From Salinicola corii (GTDB taxonomy: Bacteria; Pseudomonadota; Gammaproteobacteria; Pseudomonadales; Halomonadaceae): a DNA stretch of 64,000 nucleotides. The notes under the pieces are model-generated. The model was not told where the DNA came from. It saw nothing but the letters and a program-made list of their open reading frames with translations, and searched no databases. Shown piece by piece: positions 23,536 to 31,239 of the stretch. Position numbers and translations under genes: made by a program. The stretch's first letter is position 1; each line of letters opens with the position of its first letter. The stretch lies in NCBI RefSeq assembly GCF_008298015.1, contig NZ_VTPX01000010.1:62001-126000 (forward strand). Direction: 5' to 3'.

Positions 23536-24207
23536 TTAGCCCTCGAGGTTCGCGCCGAGGTGGCGGACGATCATGTCGTGAATCATCTCAATGTCATCGG
23601 GCGTGGTTCCGAGCAATTTCCGCTCGGGATAGTCGTACTCGAGATGAGCGTTGACCGGCGCGCGCTTGCCTTCCTGGTGGATGCGGGCGATGTGGGCGAT
23701 TCGGCCCTCGTAGCCCATCGAGACGCCATCCGCCGTCGGTTTCATCTTGAGATAGCGCGCGGTGCGCAGCTTCTCGAACATCGCCTCGCTGGACTGGCTC
23801 TTGCCGGTTTTCTCGCGGGGATCCGCGACCGGGGTGAGATCGATTTCGAGCACGCGGACGACGCGGCGTTTCTTGAACGTGCGCAGGGCGCCGGCGTGGC
23901 GCCGGTCGAACCCGAAATAGGTCTCGGGTGTGGAGAACCAGTTCACGATCTCGCGCTCTTCGGCATCATGCCCCGGCTTTTCGTAGAGGAAGCGCAGTCG
24001 CTTGCGCGCGCGCCTGCGCTTCTTTCTGCCGACGCGTGCCGGGTAGGGCGTGCCGTCCGGGTTCTTCTGCTGCCGGATCCGTCGCTGTTGACGCTTGCGC
24101 AGTGCGGTGCCGATCTCGCGGGCGAGCTTCTTGCGCTCGGCGGGCTCGAGCTTGGCGAGTAGTGGCTCGACCCACTCGTCGAGCTGGGTTAGTGCGTCAT
24201 CGCTCAC
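23536..24207 (-). CDS. S: Tail completion protein gpS
   Basis: A 223-residue protein. The GTG at 24207 is chosen, giving (M)SDDALTQLDEWVEPLLAKLE and overlapping the R stop (GTGA), in line with P2 gpS. It continues KLAREIGTALRKRQQRRIRQ, QKNPDGTPYPAR and RIAHIARIHQEGKRAPVN. It is strongly basic in the N-terminal half. Last gene of the O-to-S late operon; ends 8 bases from the P_V palindrome. Confidence 0.93.
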   Translation of the reverse strand: MSDDALTQLDEWVEPLLAKLEPAERKKLAREIGTALRKRQQRRIRQQKNPDGTPYPARVGRKKRRRARKRLRFLYEKPGHDAEEREIVNWFSTPETYFGFDRRHAGALRTFKKRRVVRVLEIDLTPVADPREKTGKSQSSEAMFEKLRTARYLKMKPTADGVSMGYEGRIAHIARIHQEGKRAPVNAHLEYDYPERKLLGTTPDDIEMIHDMIVRHLGANLEG

Positions 24208-24686
24208 GTGCCGCCCCACTCGGCGGCGAGGCGGTAGTCGTCCGCTGGATCGTCGCGCGTGAACAGTTGCCAGCGGTCGGCCGGGCAGTCGTCCGCCGGA
24301 TACTCGGGCATTCGGTGCTCGCTACGAATCGCGCCGGCGTCGCAATCGACCAGGGCGACAACGCGTTCGGTCAGCTCGACGCTGAAAATGACGTCGATGT
24401 CGGTGTTCGAGTGGATCTCGAGCGTGAAGCGCAGCGCCTGCTCGGGATCGACGTCCGGCTGGTAGCGGGCGAGCCATTGGAGCAGTGGCAACACGACGGG
24501 GTCGAGATCGCCACCGCAGCCGATGACGATGATCTCGGCGGTCACCCGGTACTCGTGGGAGAGGTTCGCCCCCTTGTGAAACTTGATGGCGCCGTCGGGG
24601 ACATAGGTGCGCAGGCGATTCGGATCGCTGGCGAGCCCGGGGACACTATCGAACAGGTGCTGGCGCAGGCTAGTGAGTTTTCGCAT
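24204..24686 (-). CDS. R: Tail completion protein gpR
   Basis: A 160-residue protein starting MRKLTSLRQHLFDSVPGLAS (upstream Met rejected as it lies deeper in the Rz1 frame). It contains LDPVVLPLLQWLARYQPDVD, typical of P2 gpR. It overlaps the end of the Rz1-like gene by 17 bases and the start of S. Involved in joining or completing the tail. Confidence 0.9.
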   Translation of the reverse strand: MRKLTSLRQHLFDSVPGLASDPNRLRTYVPDGAIKFHKGANLSHEYRVTAEIIVIGCGGDLDPVVLPLLQWLARYQPDVDPEQALRFTLEIHSNTDIDVIFSVELTERVVALVDCDAGAIRSEHRMPEYPADDCPADRWQLFTRDDPADDYRLAAEWGGT

Positions 24687-24924
24687 CGAGGGCATCCACG
24701 AGTCCGTTATGACGCCTCGCGCAGTCGTGGTACTGCCACGCCCAGGCGTTCATCGTCAGCGTGATTTCCCCGCCGGTGCCGTCACTCAGCGGAGGTAGCC
24801 TCGCCGGGCATTTGCGTTTGAGGTTCTGTTGGTTCGGGGGCTCGCCCGGCGGCGGCGTTGTTGAGCAGGCGCACAGCGTTATCGCCAAGGCACACGTTGC
24901 GGTAAATCGGCTTCTGAATTTCAC
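24670..24924 (-). CDS. lysC: Rz1-like outer-membrane spanin (LysC type), nested out of frame in Rz
   Basis: An 84-residue lipoprotein starting at GTG 24924, preceded by GAGGGG at ideal spacing. The signal (CALAITLCAC) ends in a lipobox LCAC, so the mature protein begins at the Cys of CSTTPPPGEPP; proline richness is typical of Rz1. The C-terminus (AWAWQYHDCARRHNGLVDAL) resembles P2 LysC. Most of the N-terminal half lies inside the Rz frame in another reading frame. It partners with Rz to fuse inner and outer membranes at lysis. Confidence 0.85.
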   Translation of the reverse strand: MKFRSRFTATCALAITLCACSTTPPPGEPPNQQNLKRKCPARLPPLSDGTGGEITLTMNAWAWQYHDCARRHNGLVDALDAKTH

Positions 24925-25150
24925 GGATAACCCCTCGATCGATGATGCGCTGGTTGGCGTCGAGTTCGGCGAGTCGGTCCTCGACGACACCGGCGATATC
25001 CGCTTCGCGTGCCATCGCTGCATCGGCGACCAGCCGCGCGGCACGCTCCTCGGTGAGCCGCTGGGCGTCTTCGAACCAACCGCGCGCGAGCCAGCCGGTA
25101 CCGGCGACGATGGCGAGGGCTGCGACAACAGCCAGCGCGCGGCCGTTCAC
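24782..25150 (-). CDS. lysB: Rz-like inner-membrane spanin (LysB type)
   Basis: A 122-residue protein with an N-terminal membrane anchor (ALAVVAALAIVAGTGWLARG) followed by a charged helical periplasmic region (AQRLTEERAARLVADAAMAR), the layout of i-spanins such as P2 LysB and lambda Rz. Its start overlaps the lysozyme stop (ATGA). The Rz1-like gene is encoded within its 3' half in another frame. Confidence 0.88.
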   Translation of the reverse strand: MNGRALAVVAALAIVAGTGWLARGWFEDAQRLTEERAARLVADAAMAREADIAGVVEDRLAELDANQRIIDRGVIREIQKPIYRNVCLGDNAVRLLNNAAAGRAPEPTEPQTQMPGEATSAE

Positions 25151-25647
25151 TCCAGCCCCGCGAGGCAGAGTTCACGCTCGGCAGCGCGGCGTTTGACGAG
25201 CCCGGCGAGCTTCTTGCCCTGGGCGTAGACCCATCGTGAGAGCTGATCGCAAGCCGCCCGGGGGTGGCCGGCATTGAGCAGCTCGAGCAAGGTAGAGCGA
25301 CGAAACGCGCCTTCGCCGACGTTGAAGATGAAGCTTGCTATCCCCGCGCGCCGCGTCGGCGGCATGGTGGCGTTGATTTCCGGCGTCACGTTTCGGTCGA
25401 TAGCATCGAACGCGGTACCGAGGTCACCGGCGAGCAGTTTGTCGCACTGCTCGTCGGTGAGTGTCTGGCCGAGGCGGACATCCGCGCCGGTGTGGCCGGT
25501 GCAGATCGTCGGGATGCCGACAGGATCTGGATAGCTTTCCAGCTCCCTCCCTTCATAGTGCTTGACGACGCCGATGGAGATCGACAACGCCAGGCAGCAG
25601 GCGCCACCGATGGCACCGCCGCCAATCCAGCGGCCGAGGTTTTTCAT
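25147..25647 (-). CDS. K: SAR endolysin, lysozyme of GH24 family
   Basis: A 166-residue endolysin starting MKNLGRWIGGGAIGGACCLA. The N-terminal weakly hydrophobic, Gly/Ala-rich helix is a signal-anchor-release segment, so the enzyme can sit in the membrane until triggered. The GH24 triad E-x8-D-x5-T is visible in YEGRELESYPDPVGIPT. The core continues RLGQTLTDEQCDKLLAGDL and SFIFNVGEGAFRRSTLL. It cuts peptidoglycan. An upstream Met nine codons earlier is disfavoured. Confidence 0.93.
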   Translation of the reverse strand: MKNLGRWIGGGAIGGACCLALSISIGVVKHYEGRELESYPDPVGIPTICTGHTGADVRLGQTLTDEQCDKLLAGDLGTAFDAIDRNVTPEINATMPPTRRAGIASFIFNVGEGAFRRSTLLELLNAGHPRAACDQLSRWVYAQGKKLAGLVKRRAAERELCLAGLE

Positions 25648-25853
25648 GATCGGCCTCCACGGATTCGCTCCCACCAGTGGCGGAATTTTTCGAGGTACTT
25701 GGGCACGATCAGCCCGATCTGCAGGGCGAGATACGCCAGGGTGAGCACCGTGATCCAGTCGCTCGGCGTCATGCCACCGGCATGGAGCAGCGATACGACG
25801 GCCGGCGGCGTGGTCTTGATCGCTTCGGTCGTGATGTTCAGTTGCTGGGCCAT
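25644..25853 (-). CDS. Y: Holin, HP1/P2-Y type (possible dual start)
   Basis: A roughly 69-residue holin starting MAQQLNITTEAIKTTPPAVV, preceded by GGGGAC. The hydrophobic segment is DWITVLTLAYLALQIGLIV and the C-terminus is basic (RHWWERIRGGRS). Its stop overlaps the lysozyme start (ATGA). The same frame is open back to ATG at 25940, where GGAG also precedes a start; this longer form adds a hydrophobic stretch (MIVLITLLIAHAGTT). Either start is possible, or both may be used as holin and antiholin. Confidence 0.8.
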   Translation of the reverse strand: MAQQLNITTEAIKTTPPAVVSLLHAGGMTPSDWITVLTLAYLALQIGLIVPKYLEKFRHWWERIRGGRS

Positions 25854-25944
25854 GGTCGTCCCCGCGTGGGCAATGAGTAGTGTGATCAGCACGATCATCG
25901 GATCGGGCCGGGGGGTGTCGCTGTTGAGTCGGGTTCGCATGGCG

Positions 25945-26157
25945 TCAGCTCCAGAGCTGGACGATGTCGGTGCGCGCCTGGCGCCTGGCTAGTTCGGGCA
26001 TGGCGACCGGCGTTCCCTGCGGCAGAATCGGCCCGAATTCGGCGAGCCCGGGGTTCAGCTCGAGCACCTGCTCGGTCACGCCGGCGGTCTTGCCGTGAAC
26101 GCGCTGGCAGATCGCATCGACGGTGTCGCCCTGGCGCGCATGGACGATACGGGCCAC
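25945..26157 (-). CDS. X: Tail protein gpX (LysM-like)
   Basis: A 70-residue protein beginning MARIVHARQGDTVDAICQRV. The pattern GDTVD-I--R, then VLELNPGLAEFGPILPQGTP and VAMPEL, is the P2 gpX / LysM-type fold. It starts on the last base of the L stop. Tail assembly role. Confidence 0.92.
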   Translation of the reverse strand: MARIVHARQGDTVDAICQRVHGKTAGVTEQVLELNPGLAEFGPILPQGTPVAMPELARRQARTDIVQLWS

Positions 26158-26630
26158 TAGATCAGCTCCACCGTGGTGTGGGTATCGCCCAGGATCTCGG
26201 CGACGGCCCAGCGAGAATTGCGGCGATAGTCATCGGCGGCTTCGTCCTTCACCTCGCCGGTCTCCTCGCCGGATCGGGTCGCGCTGTAGTCCCGGTACGC
26301 TTCGAGGAGACTGGCGTGGGCACTGGCATAGACGGCCTGGCGATAGAGCGCGGTCGTGTCGCCAGGCATCTGCCAGGGCTCGCTCGGGACGGCATCCGCC
26401 TCGTGGACGCCGGCATCGCGCTGGCGAGCCTGGAACGCGGCGAGCTGGCGATTGATGTCGCGCATGGCGACGCCGAGCGCCTGGACGACGCGCCCCTCGG
26501 TGATCGTCGTTTCGATGCGATGGCGGTCGCGGAAATCGCCCGGCTCGATGTCGGGCCAGAATCCGTTGTTCGGGACCGGTGGGGCGGGCCGGTGCTGGCT
26601 TTCACTTCCGCCGTGGGCGACTAGGGACAT
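26157..26630 (-). CDS. L: Head completion protein gpL
   Basis: A 157-residue capsid completion protein. It begins MSLVAHGGSESQHRPAPPVP and contains GFWPDIEPGDFRDRHRIETT and VRDINRQLAAF-like phrases of P2 gpL. It would close the head after packaging. 111 bases separate it from M, in which I see nothing notable. Confidence 0.92.
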   Translation of the reverse strand: MSLVAHGGSESQHRPAPPVPNNGFWPDIEPGDFRDRHRIETTITEGRVVQALGVAMRDINRQLAAFQARQRDAGVHEADAVPSEPWQMPGDTTALYRQAVYASAHASLLEAYRDYSATRSGEETGEVKDEAADDYRRNSRWAVAEILGDTHTTVELI

Positions 26631-26741
26631 GGGCGATCCATTGAATTAGAGGGAGGTGGATCGGGGATCGACGATATGGGGCACGTGGCCTGGATCTCCC
26701 CCCGATGCCTCCCGGGGTCGGCGTGCGACTCGGTCGCAGTG

Positions 26742-27398
26742 TCAGCCGCTGGGCTGATCGCTGGCGTTCTTTTTGACCTGGCGTTCGAGCTGCTCGATGT
26801 CGCGTTTCACGCCGGCGCGGTCGTTCAGCTCGAGCGCGCGCTTGAGCTGTTCGATGGCCGCGCTCGGACAGTCGGCGTCGCGCAGGGCGTAGCCATACGC
26901 CTTGTGAAACTTGGCCGAGATCTGGTCGTGCATATCGGCGCCGTCGAGCATTTCGCGGGTTCGGACCATGAGCGACGCGAGCTGCGTTCCGAGTGCCTGC
27001 CGCTCCGCGGGCTCGGCGACGATGCTCTCGAGATCGCGCTCGAACCGATCCGGCATGTCGAGCTTGTGCTCGAGGGCATAGCCGGCGATGTCCAGCGCGC
27101 CGGCGAGGTCGCCGATATCGAAGCGCCAGATCAGGACGGTGGTCAGCACCTCATCCTGGGCACCGTTGCCGCTCTCGAGCACGCCTTCGATGTAGGGATC
27201 GAACTGCGGCAGTAGCTCGCGCTTCCGGGCGATCTTCCCTTCGGTCGACTTGATCTGCCTCAGCGCGCGGCGAGCATCGTAGAGCGTGGCCATCATCAGC
27301 TCGTACTGCGGGCCGTTCTGCGGCTGGCCGGGGACAGCGCCCCCGGCCGCTTTCGCGGCCGTGACGCGCTGGAAGTGTTGACGGGCTGGGGTGGTCAT
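26742..27398 (-). CDS. M: Terminase small subunit gpM
   Basis: A 218-residue small terminase of the P2 gpM family, starting MTTPARQHFQRVTAAKAAGG. It contains GPQYELMMATLYDARRALRQ and LLPQFDPYIEGVLE, hallmarks of the family. It cuts or recognises cos with gpP. Start overlaps the N stop (ATGA). Confidence 0.95.
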   Translation of the reverse strand: MTTPARQHFQRVTAAKAAGGAVPGQPQNGPQYELMMATLYDARRALRQIKSTEGKIARKRELLPQFDPYIEGVLESGNGAQDEVLTTVLIWRFDIGDLAGALDIAGYALEHKLDMPDRFERDLESIVAEPAERQALGTQLASLMVRTREMLDGADMHDQISAKFHKAYGYALRDADCPSAAIEQLKRALELNDRAGVKRDIEQLERQVKKNASDQPSG

Positions 27399-28468
27399 TG
27401 CTTGCCCCCGTCACCGCGCAGCGCTGCCGGCGACATTTCGATGTTCTCGACCAGACAGCCGGCGCCGAAGTCTTCCACCACGTAGGCTTCGTTGCTGGAT
27501 TCGTAGTTCTCGATCCGGTTGCGCTTGGGGTTCTCTGTGACGTAGCGGCGGCGAGCGCCGTTCTGCCAGTAGATCGAGAGGTTATCCAGCGTGGTGACCA
27601 TGAGCGCGTTGTCGGGGAAGAACGGGACATCCAACCCACGAAGCCCACCGATACGCTTCTGACTGATGACGAGATCGGCCGCCAGTTGTTCGGAGGGCGC
27701 GAGCTGGTTCAGCAGCGGGAAATATTTGTCGTCCATCAGGTTGCGGCCCAGGATGACGACCAGGCCCGGGTTACGCCGATACCAGGGCTGGATGAAGCTG
27801 CTGATGGCGTCGTACACCAGCACGTCGAGCGTGGCGTAATCGCCAACCATGCCATTGATTTTGCCGTCCTCGCCCTTCGTCGGGGTCGGATCGATGACGA
27901 CATTGCCGCCTGCCTTGCCTTTTGCCATCACTCGCTCGGGGGCCTGATCGCGGTAGTGCTGCAACCAGCCGATGTTGACGTCCTGGAGCAGCGGGTTGAC
28001 GACGGGGTCGCTTTGCACCGCTGCGCGCGTGCCGTTGAAACCGATGGTGATTCGGTCCAGTGCCTGCTGACGAACGATGGTGTCGCGAATCATGGCCTGG
28101 AAGTTGGGGAACTTCGCCCAGGCGTCGATTTTGTTGTAGCCGAGGTGAGTGTCGAACTCGGTAATGCGGCACTCGTAGCTCTGAGTATCCAGTGAGCTGA
28201 GATCGCGGGTGTCGCGCTCCTGCTTGCTGACGTCGGTGCGCGCAGCAATGGGGCCGGAAACCCCCAGCGCGAGCTTTTCGCCCTTGAGTTCATCGACGCC
28301 GATAATGTTGATCCGGCGTAGGAAGTCGCTCGACTCCTGGATGCGTTTTTCCAGGCGCTGCTGGACGCTGGGTTCGACTGCGAATTTCTGCGTGGCATCC
28401 GGCACGCCGTTCAGCTTCGCCACTTGTGCGGCGAACTGGTTAAACAGGATGCGGCTATCGTTGCGCAT
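27395..28468 (-). CDS. N: Major capsid protein precursor gpN
   Basis: A 357-residue capsid protein beginning MRNDSRILFNQFAAQVAKLN. Typical phrases are DFLRRINIIGVDELKGEKLA, YECRITEFDTHLGYNKIDAW and PFFPDNALMVTTLDNLSIYW. The P2 counterpart is processed by gpO protease. Ends next to M in the order O-N-M. Confidence 0.96.
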   Translation of the reverse strand: MRNDSRILFNQFAAQVAKLNGVPDATQKFAVEPSVQQRLEKRIQESSDFLRRINIIGVDELKGEKLALGVSGPIAARTDVSKQERDTRDLSSLDTQSYECRITEFDTHLGYNKIDAWAKFPNFQAMIRDTIVRQQALDRITIGFNGTRAAVQSDPVVNPLLQDVNIGWLQHYRDQAPERVMAKGKAGGNVVIDPTPTKGEDGKINGMVGDYATLDVLVYDAISSFIQPWYRRNPGLVVILGRNLMDDKYFPLLNQLAPSEQLAADLVISQKRIGGLRGLDVPFFPDNALMVTTLDNLSIYWQNGARRRYVTENPKRNRIENYESSNEAYVVEDFGAGCLVENIEMSPAALRGDGGKQ

Positions 28469-28481
28469 GGGGTAGTGGTCC

Positions 28482-29300
28482 TTAGCAGTCGGTCATTTCG
28501 GTGTCGCCGTTGCCGCCGAGGGCGAACGAGCGAGACGGCTGGTCGGGTGTGTTGTCGAGGGTGGTGTAGAGCTCGTCGAGCCTGGCGCTCGTCTTCCGGT
28601 GGGCGTCTTTCAGCTCGGCGAACGCCTCGGCGGTGGGTCGTTTGGCGAGCTCGTCCTCGAGCGCGGCGTGCTTCTGGACGAACAGGCCGAGCGTCTGCTC
28701 GAGATCACCCCGGAACACGGCGAACCCCTTGTCGGTCTTCGCGTCGTGACGCTTGAACAGCGCCTTCACGCTGTCGAGCAGCGACGGGCCGGTGTCGGCC
28801 GGTGGCTCGATGGTCTCCGCGAGCTCCAACTCGAGGGCAGCCGAGAAGAAGTTCTCGGGGCGGGTCTTCTTGCCCGTTAGCGGCGAGTCTTTACCGGCGC
28901 CGGCGCTGAACTGCAGCATCTCCGTACCCAGCGATGCCGGCGTGTTGGTGACGGCCAGGCCGACAAGATACGGCTCGCCTGTGTCCGCGAAATCCGGATC
29001 CACTTCCATGGACGAGTAGACTTTCTGGCGCGCCTTGATCATCGCCTTGAGTTCGTCGGTGGGATCGATTTCGGCGAACAACTGCAGCTTGCCCTCGTCG
29101 TTCTTCTCGGTTTTCAGCGCCGTGACATCGCCGTAGGCCTTGAAGGGGCTATCCGGCAGCACTCCCTTGATGTGCTCGAGGTTGATTCGGCAACCGTAGG
29201 TCTTCGGATCGAAGTTCGCGGCCATCTTCTCCAGCCAGTCGGCGGGGATCTTGCGGCCATCCATCGTGGCGCCTTCGGTGGCGATAACGTGCCAGGGCAT
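28482..29300 (-). CDS. O: Capsid scaffold/maturation protease gpO
   Basis: A 272-residue serine protease plus scaffold. The N-terminal protease has a His in INLEHIKGVLP and a Ser in KVYSSMEVDPD, matching the P2 gpO catalytic residues, with an Asp near DGRKIPADWL. The C-terminal helical half is the scaffold. First gene of the P_O operon; the activator palindrome is about 105 bases upstream. Confidence 0.95.
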   Translation of the reverse strand: MPWHVIATEGATMDGRKIPADWLEKMAANFDPKTYGCRINLEHIKGVLPDSPFKAYGDVTALKTEKNDEGKLQLFAEIDPTDELKAMIKARQKVYSSMEVDPDFADTGEPYLVGLAVTNTPASLGTEMLQFSAGAGKDSPLTGKKTRPENFFSAALELELAETIEPPADTGPSLLDSVKALFKRHDAKTDKGFAVFRGDLEQTLGLFVQKHAALEDELAKRPTAEAFAELKDAHRKTSARLDELYTTLDNTPDQPSRSFALGGNGDTEMTDC

Positions 29301-29394
29301 GTGATTTCCTCAGCGGGTGAGCGGAGCGGTGTCGCTGTCTGTGCAAAGTGCGATCAGGTTCCGCGTGCCCGGCTCAGTCCTCAACGCGCGCGGT

Positions 29395-29415
29395 CTGTAA
29401 GACGTCCGCTTACAG
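29395..29415. promoter_or_regulatory. Ogr-type activator site shared by divergent P_O and P_P
   Basis: CTGTAAG (29395-29401), ACGTCCG, CTTACAG (29409-29415), lying between the divergent O (leftward) and P (rightward) operons. Being palindromic, one site could serve both promoters. It is centred 56 bases before the P start codon. Confidence 0.85.
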
Positions 29416-29460
29416 ACGCCAGCCCATTCGAGGGATCGCGCGCGCGGATAGGCTGGCCGC

Positions 29461-31239
29461 ATGACGACGACAGCCCCCGACACACTCGACTCCCCACGAC
29501 TCACGGCCCGCCATCTCTATTGGCAGGGCTGGCGCGTCGCGCGCATCGCTGAATTCCTCGAGATGAAAGCGGCCACGGTCCATAGCTGGAAAGATCGCGA
29601 CGGCTGGGAAGAGGCGAGCCCGACCCAGCGTGTTGAAGGCGCACTTGAGGCGCGTCTGGTCCAACTGATCGGCAAGGAGCGGAAGGGGAACGGAGATTAC
29701 AAAGAGATCGACGCCCTCGGGCGGCAGATCGAGCGCCTGGCGCGGGTTCACAAGTACGCGGAGACGGGAAGAGAGGGTGACTTAAACCCGAAGCTCGCCG
29801 CGCGCAACGCGGGGGAGAAGCGCAAGCCGAAGCGCAACGCGCTGACGGAGGAGCAGTTCGAGGCGCTCGAGGCGGCGTTCTTCGAGTCGCTGTTCGACTA
29901 CCAGCTCATCTGGCACGCGGCCGGCGAAAAGCATCGGATCCGCAACATCCTGAAAAGCCGCCAGATCGGCGCGACGTTCTACTTCGCCCGCGAGGCCATC
30001 GTCGATGCGTTCAAAACGGGGAAGAACAAGATCTTCCTCTCGGCCAGCAAGGCCCAGGCTCACATCTTCAAGAACTACATCATCCAGTTCGTCAAAGAGA
30101 CCTGCGACGTCGAGCTGAAAGGCGACCCGATCATTCTCGACAACGGTGCCGAGCTCCACTTCCTCGGCACCAACTCGAAAACCGCCCAGGGCTATCACGG
30201 CGACGTCTATCTCGATGAATACTTCTGGATCCACGGCTTCGAGCAGTTCCGGAAAGTCGCGAGCGCGATGGCGACGCACAAGCAGTGGCGGCAGACCTAT
30301 TTCTCGACGCCGTCATCGATCGCGCACGAGGCTTACACGTTCTGGACCGGCGAGCGGATCAACAAGCGGCGCAAGAAGGCCGACCGGGTCGATATTGACG
30401 TAAGCCACGCCGCGCTCGCCGCCGGCGCGCTGTGCGGGGATCGCCAGTGGAAACAGATCGTGACGGTTCACGATGCCGAGGCCGGCGGGTGCGATCTGTT
30501 CGATGTCGAGGATCTGCAGTTCGAGTACAGCGCCGACGAATTCGCCAACCTGTTCGAGTGCGAGTTCGTCGACGACAGCCAGTCGGCGTTCCCACTGGGA
30601 ACGATGCAGGGCTGCATGGTCGATGCCTGGGAGGCCTGGGAAAACGACTACCGGCCATTTGCGCCCAAGCCGGTCGGCGACCGGGGTGTGTGGATCGGAT
30701 ACGATCCGACCGGCCGCAACGAGGACGGTGATGGTGCCGGGTTGGTCGTGGTGCTGCCCGCGCGTTCGGCGGGGGAGAAGCATCGGATCCTCGAACGTCA
30801 CCGGCTCAAGGGGCAGGACTACGAGGACCAGGCGGCGTTTATCCGCACGTTTGCCGACCGCTACGAGATCGATCACATCGGTATCGACACCACCGGCATC
30901 GGCGCGGCCGTGGCCGAGCACGTCGAAAACTGGTTCCCCACCGCCACCCGTTACCACTACACCGCCGAGCTCAAGACCTCGATGGTACTGCAGGCCCAGC
31001 AGATCATCCGCAAGGACCGGCTCGAGTTCGACGCCGGCTGGGTCGACCTGGCGCAGTCGTTCATGGCGATCAAGAAACAGCTTACGGCCAGCGGCCGACA
31101 ATTCACCTACGTATCGGGGCGTAACGCGCAGACCGGCCACGCGGATCTCGCGTGGGCGACGATGCATGCCCTCCACTTCGAACCCATCGACGGCCCGGCC
31201 GGCGAGACCAGCGAATCCATCATGGAGATGTACGAATGA
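29461..31239 (+). CDS. P: Terminase large subunit/ATPase gpP
   Basis: A 592-residue packaging ATPase. The N-terminal HTH-like part (ARHLYWQGWRVARIAEFLEM KAATVHSWK) matches P2 gpP. The ATPase motif is SRQIGATFYFAREAIV and the nuclease-side residues are in IGYDPTGRNEDGDGAG and IDTTGIG. Drives DNA into the procapsid. The start at 29461 agrees with P2 but lacks a good Shine-Dalgarno. Confidence 0.95.
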   Translation: MTTTAPDTLDSPRLTARHLYWQGWRVARIAEFLEMKAATVHSWKDRDGWEEASPTQRVEGALEARLVQLIGKERKGNGDYKEIDALGRQIERLARVHKYAETGREGDLNPKLAARNAGEKRKPKRNALTEEQFEALEAAFFESLFDYQLIWHAAGEKHRIRNILKSRQIGATFYFAREAIVDAFKTGKNKIFLSASKAQAHIFKNYIIQFVKETCDVELKGDPIILDNGAELHFLGTNSKTAQGYHGDVYLDEYFWIHGFEQFRKVASAMATHKQWRQTYFSTPSSIAHEAYTFWTGERINKRRKKADRVDIDVSHAALAAGALCGDRQWKQIVTVHDAEAGGCDLFDVEDLQFEYSADEFANLFECEFVDDSQSAFPLGTMQGCMVDAWEAWENDYRPFAPKPVGDRGVWIGYDPTGRNEDGDGAGLVVVLPARSAGEKHRILERHRLKGQDYEDQAAFIRTFADRYEIDHIGIDTTGIGAAVAEHVENWFPTATRYHYTAELKTSMVLQAQQIIRKDRLEFDAGWVDLAQSFMAIKKQLTASGRQFTYVSGRNAQTGHADLAWATMHALHFEPIDGPAGETSESIMEMYE

